Assembly: GCF_014230305.1 (NCBI RefSeq)
Contig: NZ_JACLAU010000001.1
Location: 124,001-188,000, forward strand
DNA length: 64,000 nucleotides
Reading direction: 5' to 3'
From: Novosphingobium aerophilum
Lineage (GTDB): Bacteria; Pseudomonadota; Alphaproteobacteria; Sphingomonadales; Sphingomonadaceae
The notes under the pieces are model-generated. The model ran no database searches. It saw only the letters and a program-made list of their open reading frames with translations, and was not told where the DNA came from. Shown here piece by piece: positions 16,629-25,045 of the stretch (position 1 is the first letter of the stretch; every line of letters begins with the position of its first letter). Both the position numbers and the translations under genes were made by a program.

Positions 16629-17543
16629 TCAGGCGGGTTCCACCACCCAGCGGGCGTGCAGACTGCGGGTCTCGCCCGGCCCCAGCACGGCCAGGCCCAG
16701 GTCGGCCCACTGGGCTTCCGGAGCGTTGAGCGCGCCATTGGCGTGCTGCACCGGCTCCACCGCGAACAGGCCGCGCCCGGGCGGGGCATAGACTTGCAGG
16801 AAGCCGGTTCCGGGGGAGGTCAGGCGCAGCGCCGGGCCGGCCCCGCCCCAACGGATCAGCGCCGTCCCGGACCAGCCATCGAAGCCGTTGTCCAGGTCCT
16901 GGTCGCAGATCGCCCGATCGGAAAGATCGTAACGCCCCTCGGCAGGAACGTGCGCCAATGGCAGTACCGATGCGTCCACCGTCCAGACTCCACCGACGCG
17001 GGTGGCAAGCCGGGTGTCGGGATCGCAGGGGTGGAACGGATGCAGACCCAGGCCGCAAGGCATCGGTCGCTCGTCCAGATTGGTACAGGCCAGCACGACG
17101 TCGAGCCTGTCGGCCGCGAGGGTGAAGGTCTGCCGTGCCTCGTAGGCCCAGGGCCATTCGCCGGGTTCATGACGAAAGCGCAGTTCGGCGCTGGCCGCAT
17201 CGCACTGGACCAGTTCCCACGGCACGCGCCAGCCTTGGCCATGCAGGGGGGAGGGGTCGTGAGCGATCGTTGGGGACAGCCGGATCGTCTCGCCGCGGAA
17301 TTCGAAGCGGCCGCCGCGGATGCGATTGGCAAAGGGGACCAGGGGAAAGCAGGCACAGTCCAGCGCGCTGGCTGCGCCGCTGCCGGACTCGTCGGGGCCG
17401 GCCCCGCGCATCAGTGGCCGGCACGCACCGTCCTCCAGCCAGTCGAACCTCGCGATGCTACCGCCCAGTTCCGGCGCCAGCACCACCCGCAGGGGCCCCG
17501 CGGTCAGGATCACGCGAGTGGCCGCCACGCCGGCCTCAGGCAT
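16629..17543 (-). CDS. Aldose 1-epimerase family protein
   Basis: A 304-aa galactose mutarotase-like beta-sandwich enzyme that interconverts sugar anomers. Likely catalytic residues are the His in PLHGQGW, the His in GLGLHPFH and the Glu in FAVEPVQHANGALN. The ATG at 17543 overlaps the end of the upstream GH1-like gene by 8 bp and has GGAG 9 bp upstream, so the two are translationally coupled. That supports a shared sugar-processing role. Confidence 0.9.
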   Translation of the reverse strand: MPEAGVAATRVILTAGPLRVVLAPELGGSIARFDWLEDGACRPLMRGAGPDESGSGAASALDCACFPLVPFANRIRGGRFEFRGETIRLSPTIAHDPSPLHGQGWRVPWELVQCDAASAELRFRHEPGEWPWAYEARQTFTLAADRLDVVLACTNLDERPMPCGLGLHPFHPCDPDTRLATRVGGVWTVDASVLPLAHVPAEGRYDLSDRAICDQDLDNGFDGWSGTALIRWGGAGPALRLTSPGTGFLQVYAPPGRGLFAVEPVQHANGALNAPEAQWADLGLAVLGPGETRSLHARWVVEPA

Positions 17544-18843
17544 GGGCAGCCACTCCGCTCCGGCCGGCCTCGCCGATGTTCGCGATGTCATCCAGCGGAA
17601 CCACCGGGACGGTCAGACAGATGGACTGGGTGGGCAGGACATCCTTCCAGGCGGCGATCAACTTGCGGTACTCCTCGCCCACCTTGCGGATCTTGCGATC
17701 TAGATCGTACAGACCCAGCGGATTGACGTTGCCCTTGCGCAGCCGGAGCGCACTGTCCCAATCGACCTGATCGGTCAACGAATACCAGGTGAAACCGACG
17801 ATCGGCACGCCATCGTTGCGCACGCGCAGGACGTTGGCCCACTGCTTCCACAACCAGTCGGCGCTCTCCGTGCCCAGCGGCCCCTCGTTGAGATTGGTCT
17901 CGGTGTGCATCACCGGCAGCCCGTATCGCGCATGGTACTGCCGCGTGATCTCGTCATAGCCGAAGACCTCGCCCGAAGCGCAGGTCATGCCGTCAGCGGC
18001 CACGCGGTGCTCGTTGGTCTTGTAGTAATCGTTGCCCATGATGCAGTGGTGCTTCAGGCGGTTGTCGAGGAAGAAATGGTATTCCTCGCGGGTCATGCCG
18101 CCATCCATCAGGTATTCGTACATCTCGGAATCGACCGGACGCCCATAGTTCAGGTCCAGGCTGAGAAAGCGCTTCGAGTTGAGCAGCTCGGCCGGCCGGA
18201 TCGCGGCCGGGCTCTCGGCGTGAAAGTACTCCGAACTCTCGCTCTGGATGAAGATCGCGTCGGGCCGGACCGTCAGGATCGCCCGCATCGCCAGGACATT
18301 GGCCTTCACGATGTGCTTGAGCGCGGTGACGAAGGCGCGGTCGCTCGCCAACTGCTCGTTCCACCATCCGTACTGGGCCGAAAAGGTCGCGCAGATGAAC
18401 ATCTCGTTGACCGGGGTGTAGAGCTGCACCCACGGAAACCGCGCCGCGAATTCGCGGCCATAGTGTCCGAACAGGACCGGAAAATCACCATTCTGGAAAT
18501 TTCCTAGCCAGTCTGGCAAGCCAAAATGGCACAAATCGACGATCGGCACGATTCCCAACCGGCGCAGCTCGGCGAAGGTGGCATCGGCGAAATCCCAGTC
18601 GTAGCGCCCCGGTGCCAGCCACGTCGTGTGGATCGGGGGGCCATAGCGCAGATAGCCGATGCCCATCTCGTGACAGAGGGCGAAGTCCTCCCGCCAGCGC
18701 CGGTAGTGCCCGCAGGATTCCATCTCGTCGACCCGGGTGCGGCCGCCCTCGATGGTCGGGACACTGTTCTCGATCCCGGTGGAAAACATGAAGGTCGCGA
18801 TCGCCGGTCTCCCGCCCGGCGCGCTCGGCCGGCCCCCAGCCAA
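17536..18843 (-). CDS. GH1-like glycosidase with intact catalytic pair
   Basis: A cytoplasmic protein of up to 435 aa. It carries the acid/base motif TPVNEM (E147) and the nucleophile motif MHTETN (E315) of retaining GH1 beta-glycosidases, inside a barrel scaffold shared with 10529-11863. The longest frame starts at TTG 18843 without a good ribosome-binding site; ATG at 18789 is an alternative but would begin inside the first predicted strand. It overlaps the downstream aldose epimerase. Probable job: hydrolysis of a small glycoside whose released sugar is then mutarotated. Specificity is unknown. Confidence 0.85.
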   Translation of the reverse strand: MAGGRPSAPGGRPAIATFMFSTGIENSVPTIEGGRTRVDEMESCGHYRRWREDFALCHEMGIGYLRYGPPIHTTWLAPGRYDWDFADATFAELRRLGIVPIVDLCHFGLPDWLGNFQNGDFPVLFGHYGREFAARFPWVQLYTPVNEMFICATFSAQYGWWNEQLASDRAFVTALKHIVKANVLAMRAILTVRPDAIFIQSESSEYFHAESPAAIRPAELLNSKRFLSLDLNYGRPVDSEMYEYLMDGGMTREEYHFFLDNRLKHHCIMGNDYYKTNEHRVAADGMTCASGEVFGYDEITRQYHARYGLPVMHTETNLNEGPLGTESADWLWKQWANVLRVRNDGVPIVGFTWYSLTDQVDWDSALRLRKGNVNPLGLYDLDRKIRKVGEEYRKLIAAWKDVLPTQSICLTVPVVPLDDIANIGEAGRSGVAAHA

Positions 18844-18879
18844 CCGGCCATGGCGGGGGCGGTTCCCGCGCCCCGCTCG

Positions 18880-19359
18880 TCAGTCGCGCGTGCTCACCGC
18901 CGCGCGCGTCGCGCCCAGGACGCGCTCAGCCTCCCCCGGGGACAAGTGGACCTGCAGCCCGCGCTGGCCGCCGTTCAGGAAAATCGCGTCCCAGTCGAAC
19001 GCACTGGCGTCGATCACGGCGGGGATCCGGCGGGTCTGGCCGAAGGGGCTGATCCCGCCGACCTTGTAGCCCGAGATCCGCTCGGCATCGGCGGGCTTCA
19101 TCATCGCGGCGGCCTTGGCTGCCAGTGCGGCGGCGACGCGCTTCAGGGCGACTTCCCCGTCGCTGGGGGCGAGCACGCAGGCCGGCTTGCCATCGGCCAG
19201 GACCATCAGGGTCTTGAACACCCGCGCCGGGTCCACCCCCAGCGCCTCGGCCGCAGCGAGGCCGATGCTGTCGGCGGCGGGATCATAGGCATAGGCGTGA
19301 ACGGTGAAGGCCACGCCCGCCGTCTCGAGCGCCCGGGTCGCCCGGGTCACCTGGGCCAT
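18880..19359 (-). CDS. ybaK: Cys-tRNA(Pro)/Cys-tRNA(Cys) deacylase YbaK
   Basis: A 159-aa trans-editing factor that removes cysteine from mischarged tRNA(Pro). The family core is present: ALGVDPARVFKTL near residue 40 and GYKVGGISPFGQ near residue 97, the latter containing the conserved active-site glycines and proline. It begins 4 bp after the stop of an upstream SDR and so is co-transcribed with it, a pairing with no obvious logic. Confidence 0.93.
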   Translation of the reverse strand: MAQVTRATRALETAGVAFTVHAYAYDPAADSIGLAAAEALGVDPARVFKTLMVLADGKPACVLAPSDGEVALKRVAAALAAKAAAMMKPADAERISGYKVGGISPFGQTRRIPAVIDASAFDWDAIFLNGGQRGLQVHLSPGEAERVLGATRAAVSTRD

Positions 19360-19363
19360 CGGC

Positions 19364-20149
19364 TCAGAGGCCCTGGCCGTCGTCGACCACCAGCGCGGTG
19401 CCGGTCACTCCGCGCGACAGGTCGGACGCGAGCCACAGCAGCGGCACGTCGAGTTCGCTGGCCTCCAGCAGGCGCTGCCGGTGGAAACGGGCGATGTGCT
19501 TCTGCCCGGCCTCGCTGTCGAACCAGGCGTCGTTGATCCCGGTGCGGATATAGCCGGGGCAGATCATGTTGACGTTGATCCCCTGCCGCACCCAGTCCCG
19601 CGCCATGACCTTGCCCATCTGCAGCACCCCGGCCTTGGTCGCGCTGTAGGCGGCCAGCCCGGGCTCGATCCCCAGGGCGGCGAGCGAGGCGGTGATGATC
19701 ACGCGCCCGCGCCCATGCTGGGCCGAGCCCCCCGCGATCATCCGCCGCGCGCCCTCGCGCACGGTCAGGAACACCCCGCGCAGATTGATCGCCACGGTCT
19801 CGTCGAAGGCCGCGACCGACTGCCGGTCGATCGGGCCACCGTGCGAAATGCCGGCATTGGCAATCACGGTGTCCACTGTCCCGAACCGCGCCTCGGCGGC
19901 ATCGAAGGCCGCGATCATCGAAGCTTCGTCGGCCACGTCGGTGGCAACCGCCAGGGCCTCGCCCCCGCCTGCGGTGATCTCGGCCATGATCGCCTCCAGG
20001 GCCTCGACCCGCCGGGCGCAGAGCACCACCTTCGCCCCCGCCAGCGCCAGCAGGCGGGCCCAGCGCGCGCCGATCCCCGAGGAGGCGCCGGTCAGCAAGG
20101 CAACCCGGCCGGACAGGTCGAAGGCGGGAATGGTCGGCAAGTCGGACAT
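19364..20149 (-). CDS. SDR family oxidoreductase
   Basis: A 261-aa classical short-chain dehydrogenase/reductase. TGASSGIG binds the dinucleotide near the N-terminus, NAG is at the end of strand 4, and YSATK holds the catalytic Tyr and Lys. The C-terminus GTALVVDDGQGL is typical. The ATG at 20149 has GGAG 8 bp upstream. It is divergent from an enoyl-CoA hydratase, and a role in fatty-acid or ketone metabolism is plausible. The substrate is unknown. Confidence 0.92.
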   Translation of the reverse strand: MSDLPTIPAFDLSGRVALLTGASSGIGARWARLLALAGAKVVLCARRVEALEAIMAEITAGGGEALAVATDVADEASMIAAFDAAEARFGTVDTVIANAGISHGGPIDRQSVAAFDETVAINLRGVFLTVREGARRMIAGGSAQHGRGRVIITASLAALGIEPGLAAYSATKAGVLQMGKVMARDWVRQGINVNMICPGYIRTGINDAWFDSEAGQKHIARFHRQRLLEASELDVPLLWLASDLSRGVTGTALVVDDGQGL

Positions 20150-20318
20150 GGGCGGGCTCCGCGGCGGAATGGGTATGCAGGACGGGGTGGCGCCAAGCAT
20201 GACCCGCGCGGGAAGCCGGCGCAAGGTGCCTCGACGCGGCCCGAACAGCTGGGCTATGGCGCTGGGAAAGGATCGCGCCGTGCCCCCCGGGACGGCCGCA
20301 CAGCATGGGAGACACGGG

Positions 20319-21101
20319 ATGAGCGAGCTGGTCAGGCTGACGATCGAGAATGGGCTGGCCCACATCGTGCTCGCCCGGGTCGAGGCGCACAACGCGATGA
20401 GCGCCGAATTTATCGAGGCGCTCGCCGCCACTTGCCAGACCGTTACGGCGGACCGGTCGGTCCGCGCCGCGCTGATCACGGCCGAAGGCAAGCACTTCTG
20501 TGTCGGTGGCGATCTGCGCGCCTTCGGGCTCGATCCCGATCCGGCGGCCATGATCGAGAAGATGGCCAACCGGCTGCATGATGCGATCAAGGCCCTGGCG
20601 GCGATGGACGCGCCGCTGGTGGTGGGGGTGCGCGGCGCGGCGGCTGGTGCCGGGCTTGGCCTGGCGGCGGCCGGCGACCTGGTGATCGCGGGCGAGGGTG
20701 CGCACTTCACCACCGCTTATGCCGCCATCGGGCTGACCAGCGACGGCGGCGCGAGCTGGACCTTGCCGCGGGTGATCGGGCTGCGCCGTGCGCAGGAGAT
20801 GGCGCTGCTCAACCGCCGCCTGCTGGCCGCCGAGGCGCTCGACTGGGGGCTCGTGACGCGCGTCGTCCCGGATGACGCGGTCGATGCCGAGGCGCTGGCC
20901 CTGGCCCGGCAGCTCGCCGCAGGGCCGACCCGGGCCTATGCCGGGATCCGGCGCCTGCTGGCCGATGCGCACCTGACCGGGTTGGGCGACCAGCTTGACG
21001 CCGAAGCGCGCTCGATGGGCGAAGCCTTGCGGACCCGCGATGCCCAGGGCGCGGTCCTGGCCTTTCTGGAGCGGACAGCGCCGGTTTTCACCGGGGAATA
21101 G
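20319..21101 (+). CDS. Enoyl-CoA hydratase/isomerase family protein
   Basis: A 260-aa crotonase-fold enzyme. The oxyanion-hole segments are GKHFCVGGDLRAF (about residues 57-69) and GAAAGAGLGLAAAGD (about 107-121). The active-site segment GLTSDGGASWTLPR carries Asp where hydratases have Glu, which is more like PaaG/enoyl-CoA isomerases than true hydratases. GGGAG precedes the ATG by 7 bp. It is the only plus-strand gene here, divergent from the SDR. Confidence 0.92.
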   Translation: MSELVRLTIENGLAHIVLARVEAHNAMSAEFIEALAATCQTVTADRSVRAALITAEGKHFCVGGDLRAFGLDPDPAAMIEKMANRLHDAIKALAAMDAPLVVGVRGAAAGAGLGLAAAGDLVIAGEGAHFTTAYAAIGLTSDGGASWTLPRVIGLRRAQEMALLNRRLLAAEALDWGLVTRVVPDDAVDAEALALARQLAAGPTRAYAGIRRLLADAHLTGLGDQLDAEARSMGEALRTRDAQGAVLAFLERTAPVFTGE

Positions 21102-21127
21102 AGGGTCGGGCCGGCGGGCGACAGGGT

Positions 21128-22480
21128 TTAGCCGACCGATCCCAACGCCAACCCGCCCAGAGCCGAGAGCGCCAGCACGGCGATGATGTTGCGCCGGGCG
21201 ACGAAGATCAGCCCGGCCGCCAGCATCGCCAGGAGGGCCGCGCGCCAGTCCAGACTGGCGGGGTCGGGCAGGGTCGCCTGCATGCCGGCGAGGCGCACCG
21301 GTACGGTCCGGGTGAACAGGACATGCAGGGCGAACCACAAGGTCAGGTTGGCGATCACCCCGACCACCGCCGCGGTGATCGCGGCCAGTCCGCCCTTCAG
21401 CCGCTGCGCCTGCTCAAGCCGCTCCATCCATGGCGCCAGCGCGAAGATCCACAGGAAGCACGGGGCGAACGTGACCCAGGTGGTCAGTGCCGCGCCCAGG
21501 ATCCCGGCCAGCAGGGGGGTGAAGGGCGCCGGCGTGCGGAAGGCGGCGAGAAAGCCGACGAACTGGGTGACCATGATGAGCGGGCCCGGGGTGGTCTCGG
21601 CCAGGCCCAGTCCGTCGGCCATTTCACCGGCGCTGAGCCAGCCGAACCCGGTCACCGCCTGCTGCGCCATATAGGCGAGCACGGCATAGGCCCCGCCAAA
21701 GGTGACCACCGCCAGCCGGGCAAAGAACAACCCGATCCGGCTGAGCACATGATCCGGTCCCAGCAGGACCAGCACGGCAGCCAGGGGAGCCAGCCAGGCG
21801 GTCAATCCGATGATCACGGCACGGATGGTCTCGCCCCAGGGTCGACGGCTGGTCGGCGCCGGGGCAGAAGCGGCTGCCAGGGCGAGCAGACCCGGGCGGA
21901 AGGCGGCCGCGGCCATGCCGATGGCCCCGGCACCGAGGACGACCATGGGAAAAGGCAGGGCAAACAGGGTAAGCGCCACGAAGGCGGCGAGGGCGATGGC
22001 CCGTTTGAACCCGGTGTTCAGGGCACGGCCGGCGACCCGCTGCAGCGCCTGGAGCACGATCGCCAGGACCGCCGCCTTGATGCCCAGGAACAGGGCGGCG
22101 AACCAGTCCAGCCGGGCGGCATGGGCATAGAGCACCGACAGGGCGAGGATCACCAGCGCGCCGGGCAGCACGAACAGCAACCCCGCCGCCAGGCCGCCCC
22201 GCACGCCATGAAGCTTCCAGCCGATCCAGATCGCCAGCTGCTGCGCCTCGGGGCCGGGGAGCAGGTGGCACAGGTTCAGCGCGCTGAGGTACTGGCTCTC
22301 GTCGATCCAGCGGCGCTGCTCGACCAGCTCGCGGTGCATCAGCGCGATCTGTCCGGCGGGACCGCCGAAGCTGAGACAGCCAATCCGCGCCGAAACCCTG
22401 ACCAGCTCGGCGAAATCGGGGCGCGGGAGAATGTCGGGATCAGCCCCGTCGCGGGGCACGGTGGAGGTTTGCGAGGCCAT
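21128..22480 (-). CDS. chrA: Chromate efflux transporter ChrA
   Basis: A 450-aa inner-membrane protein of the long-chain CHR family, which exports chromate. Both homologous halves are present: the first with FGGPAGQIALMHRELVE (about 38-54), the second with VTFGGAYAVLAYM and TTPGPLIMVTQFVGF. About ten or more hydrophobic segments are visible. The ATG at 22480 has AAAGGTG 8 bp upstream. No chrB regulator is adjacent. Family membership is clear; sulfate or another oxyanion as substrate cannot be excluded. Confidence 0.93.
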   Translation of the reverse strand: MASQTSTVPRDGADPDILPRPDFAELVRVSARIGCLSFGGPAGQIALMHRELVEQRRWIDESQYLSALNLCHLLPGPEAQQLAIWIGWKLHGVRGGLAAGLLFVLPGALVILALSVLYAHAARLDWFAALFLGIKAAVLAIVLQALQRVAGRALNTGFKRAIALAAFVALTLFALPFPMVVLGAGAIGMAAAAFRPGLLALAAASAPAPTSRRPWGETIRAVIIGLTAWLAPLAAVLVLLGPDHVLSRIGLFFARLAVVTFGGAYAVLAYMAQQAVTGFGWLSAGEMADGLGLAETTPGPLIMVTQFVGFLAAFRTPAPFTPLLAGILGAALTTWVTFAPCFLWIFALAPWMERLEQAQRLKGGLAAITAAVVGVIANLTLWFALHVLFTRTVPVRLAGMQATLPDPASLDWRAALLAMLAAGLIFVARRNIIAVLALSALGGLALGSVG

Positions 22481-22788
22481 GGTCGATACACCTTTCCCTC
22501 CGCCGGGCGGAGTTGTGAAAGGCAACGCTTGGGTTCGCACCCGCTGGAGGGGAAGCCGCACCTGACCGGGAGGTTGCACGGTCCCGGTGCCCTGGACCTA
22601 ACCGCGACGAAGGCCGCGGGCAACCTGGAAAGAACATTGTCGGGCTGTGCCTGCCGATCCGGCCTGGACCGCCCGTCGCGATACTCGCTGCGCCATTGGC
22701 CGCGACACTCGCCACGACAGGGGGGAGGCGCCGCGACAGGGGGAGGCAAGGCAGGCGCCGCCCCGGTGGGCGGCGCCTGCGGCAGGGA
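22481..22788. other. Intergenic region between HU gene and chrA
   Basis: A 308-bp gap with no convincing ORF on either strand. The HU terminator hairpin is at its left edge (22751-22780). Close by are two near copies of GACAGGGGGAGGC at about 22715-22750. The rest should hold the chrA promoter and leader; I could not place -35/-10 boxes. Confidence 0.5.
22751..22780 (-). terminator. Rho-independent-type hairpin after the HU gene
   Basis: A perfect 12-bp GC-rich stem (22751-22762 pairs with 22769-22780) with a 6-nt loop starts 8 bp beyond the HU stop codon. There is no long T-run on the minus strand, so it may act as a hairpin pause or mRNA-stabilising element as well as a terminator. Confidence 0.75.
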
Positions 22789-23064
22789 TCAGCCGTTCAG
22801 CTTGTCCTTGACGGCCTTGGCGGCCGAGAAGGCCAGCTTCTTGCTGGCGGCAATCTTGATGGTCTCGCCGGTGGCGGGGTTACGACCCTCGCGCTCGGCC
22901 GAGGCCTTGACCTTGAACTTGCCGAAGCCGTTGACCGACACTTCGTCGCCCTTGGCCGCAGCATCGGCGATCGCGGCGAAGACGCTTTCGACGAGCTTCT
23001 TGGCGTCGGCCTTGGTCACGCCGTTGCTGGCAGCCACGGAGTCGATGAGTTCGTTGGTGTTCAT
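22789..23064 (-). CDS. HU family DNA-binding protein
   Basis: A 91-aa histone-like nucleoid protein. The diagnostic sequence GRNPATGETIKIAASK lies in the DNA-binding arm at about residues 61-76, followed by the C-terminal AFSAAKAVKDKLN helix. The start MNTNELIDSVAAS at 23064 is the normal HU N-terminus; upstream in-frame codons lack family similarity. It bends DNA and compacts the chromosome. A strong hairpin follows the gene, and it is likely a single-gene, highly expressed unit. Confidence 0.95.
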   Translation of the reverse strand: MNTNELIDSVAASNGVTKADAKKLVESVFAAIADAAAKGDEVSVNGFGKFKVKASAEREGRNPATGETIKIAASKKLAFSAAKAVKDKLNG

Positions 23065-23253
23065 GGCGGTGAAAATCCCTGAAAACATAAGTGGGACGGT
23101 GTTGCTAGCGGGCCGTCCGGGGGTCGTCCACCTCCGAAAGCGCGGTTTTCGGGGGTTTTGCGGTGGTAATCCACTGCGGAACAGCAAAATCGCCCCCGAA
23201 ACGGCTTGCTTTTGCCCCTGAACAGCGGTCGCCGACCCTCCCGGGCCAGGGAA

Positions 23254-24953
23254 TCAGGCGCGCGCCGCGGTCTTGCTCGGGGCCGGTGGGTTCCGCCAGG
23301 CGTCCAGCAGTTCGGCCGTCGGCATCGGTCGGCCATAGCGGAAGCCCTGCGCCTCCGCGCAACCCAAGGCGCGCAGGGTGAGCTCCTGCGCTTTGGTCTC
23401 GACCCCTTCGGCGATTACGCCCAGTCCGTAGGTCCGGGCAATCCCGATGACAGCCTGGACGATCTCGGCCGCACCGGCATCCTCATCGATCCGGGCGACG
23501 AACCCCTTGTCGATCTTGAGCCGGTCGAGCGGAAAGCGCTGCAGCAGGCTGAGCGAGGCATAGCCCGTGCCGAAATCGTCGAGCGCGATCCGCACCCCCC
23601 AGCGTTCTCAGCGCGGCCAGCAGTTCGGTCGAATGGTCGCTCTGGCGCAGCACGGTGTTCTCGGTCAGCTCCAGCTCGAGCTGATCCGGCGCCAGTCCAT
23701 GCCGCGCGAGCGCGGCGGTGACCACGCCGAACAGACGTCCGGAGCGCAATTGCGTGGGGAACAGGTTGACCGCGACGCGCGGGCAATCGAGCCCCTGCGC
23801 GCGCCACCCGGCCATGGCGCCGCAGGCCTGGTCAATGATCCAGTCGCCCACGTCTTCGGCGATCGAGCTTTGCCCCAGCACCTCGATGAACACCCCGGGG
23901 CTCAGCAGACCGTGCTGGGGATGATGCCAGCGCAGCAGCGCCTCGGCCCCCTCCAAGCGGCGCCCTTCGAAAGCGACCTGCGGCTGGAACCACAGTTCGA
24001 ACTCGTGCCGACTGGAGGCCCGCCGCAATTCGATGCCGAGCCGGTGTCGCTGTTCCGAGCGGTTGTGCATGGCGGGCGCGAAGAACCGCCGCACCCCGCC
24101 GCCTTCGGCCTTGGCGCTGTACAGCGCCAGGTCGGCTTGCGACAGCAACTGTTCCACCGTGCCGCCCGCTTCGGGCGCCAGGGCGATGCCGATGCTGGTG
24201 TCGACGAACAGGCTTTCCCCGCCGATCTCGAAAGGCAGGCGGAGCATGCTGAAAATGCGCTGGGCAAGCGCGTCGAGCCGCAGGGGATCGGCGCAGTCGG
24301 GCACCAGGATCGCGAACTCGTCACCGCCCGGCCGGGTGACCAGGCCAAGGTCCTCGGTGGCCTTGACCAGGCGCTGGGCCACCCCGGCCAGCAGGGCGTC
24401 ACCGCGCCCGGGACCCAGGGTGTCGTTGATGTCCTTGAACCCATCCAGATCAAGCGCGAGCAGGCCGCACGGTCCAATGGAGAGCTGCTCGGCCAGCCGG
24501 GCATGCAGCGCGTTGCGGTTGGGCAGCGCGGTCAGGAGATCGCAATGGGCAAGATGTTCAAGACGTCGCCGTGCCGCCTGGCGATCCGCGATATCGCGCA
24601 GCAAGGCGCCGAACATCGGCTGACCATTCTCGGTCCACATCGACAAGGACAGGTCGACCGGCAGTTCGCGCCCGTCGGCGTGGCAGGCCAGCACTTCCAC
24701 CGCTTGCCCGGCGAGCCGCGCCCGGCCGCTCTTCGCCGCGCGGGCGAGGCCGCAGGCATGGGCCTCGCCCGCGCGGCGGGATGATGATCGACAGCGGCTG
24801 ACCGATCGCCTCGGCCGCGCTGTAACCCAGCAGCGCTTCGGCGGCCGCGTTCCACGATACGATTCGGTTGTCGGGACCGGCGCAGATCGCCGCCGTCGCC
24901 GAGTTCGCCAGCATCTGTTCGTAGCGATCCTCGAACACCTTCGATCCGGACAC
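23254..24953 (-). pseudogene. PAS-GGDEF-EAL cyclic-di-GMP protein interrupted by two frameshifts
   Basis: The intact ancestor would be about 560 aa: a PAS domain, a diguanylate cyclase domain with the motif RPGGDEFAIL, and an EAL phosphodiesterase domain with AEALLRW and DDFGTGYASL. The GTG start at 24953 has GGAG 7 bp upstream. The PAS frame is lost at about 24768-24778, inside one arm of a perfect hairpin; restoring a CG dinucleotide rejoins PAS to the GGDEF frame. A second break lies at the C6 run at 23595-23600; removing one base joins the two halves of the EAL domain. Catalytic motifs are all preserved, so the breaks are either very recent or sequencing errors. If real, no full-length enzyme is made, though a GGDEF-containing fragment might be. 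Confidence 0.85.
24734..24778. repeat. Perfect 18-bp inverted repeat at the first frameshift
   Basis: Arms 24734-24751 and 24761-24778 are exact reverse complements separated by 9 nt, all GC-rich. They lie inside the PAS-coding part of the broken cyclic-di-GMP gene. The inferred missing dinucleotide belongs to the right arm, so the ancestral arms would have been imperfect by a 2-nt bulge. Confidence 0.85.
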
Positions 24954-25045
24954 GGCGCAACTCCGACACGGCGAAATTTCGCTATCGCGGGCAAGGGTTT
25001 AGAATTGCTGTATGGCCCTCTGCGCTGAACCCCTGAGGTCCGGTC

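Noticed and set aside
19347..21338. 663-codon minus-strand frame and a 425-codon plus-strand frame over the SDR and hydratase genes
   Set aside because: Both overlap well-supported genes on the other frame; their translations look like frame shadows (Arg/Ala/Gly-rich).
21323..23221. 632-codon plus-strand frame across chrA and HU
   Set aside because: Antisense to two clearly identified genes, with no domain similarity.
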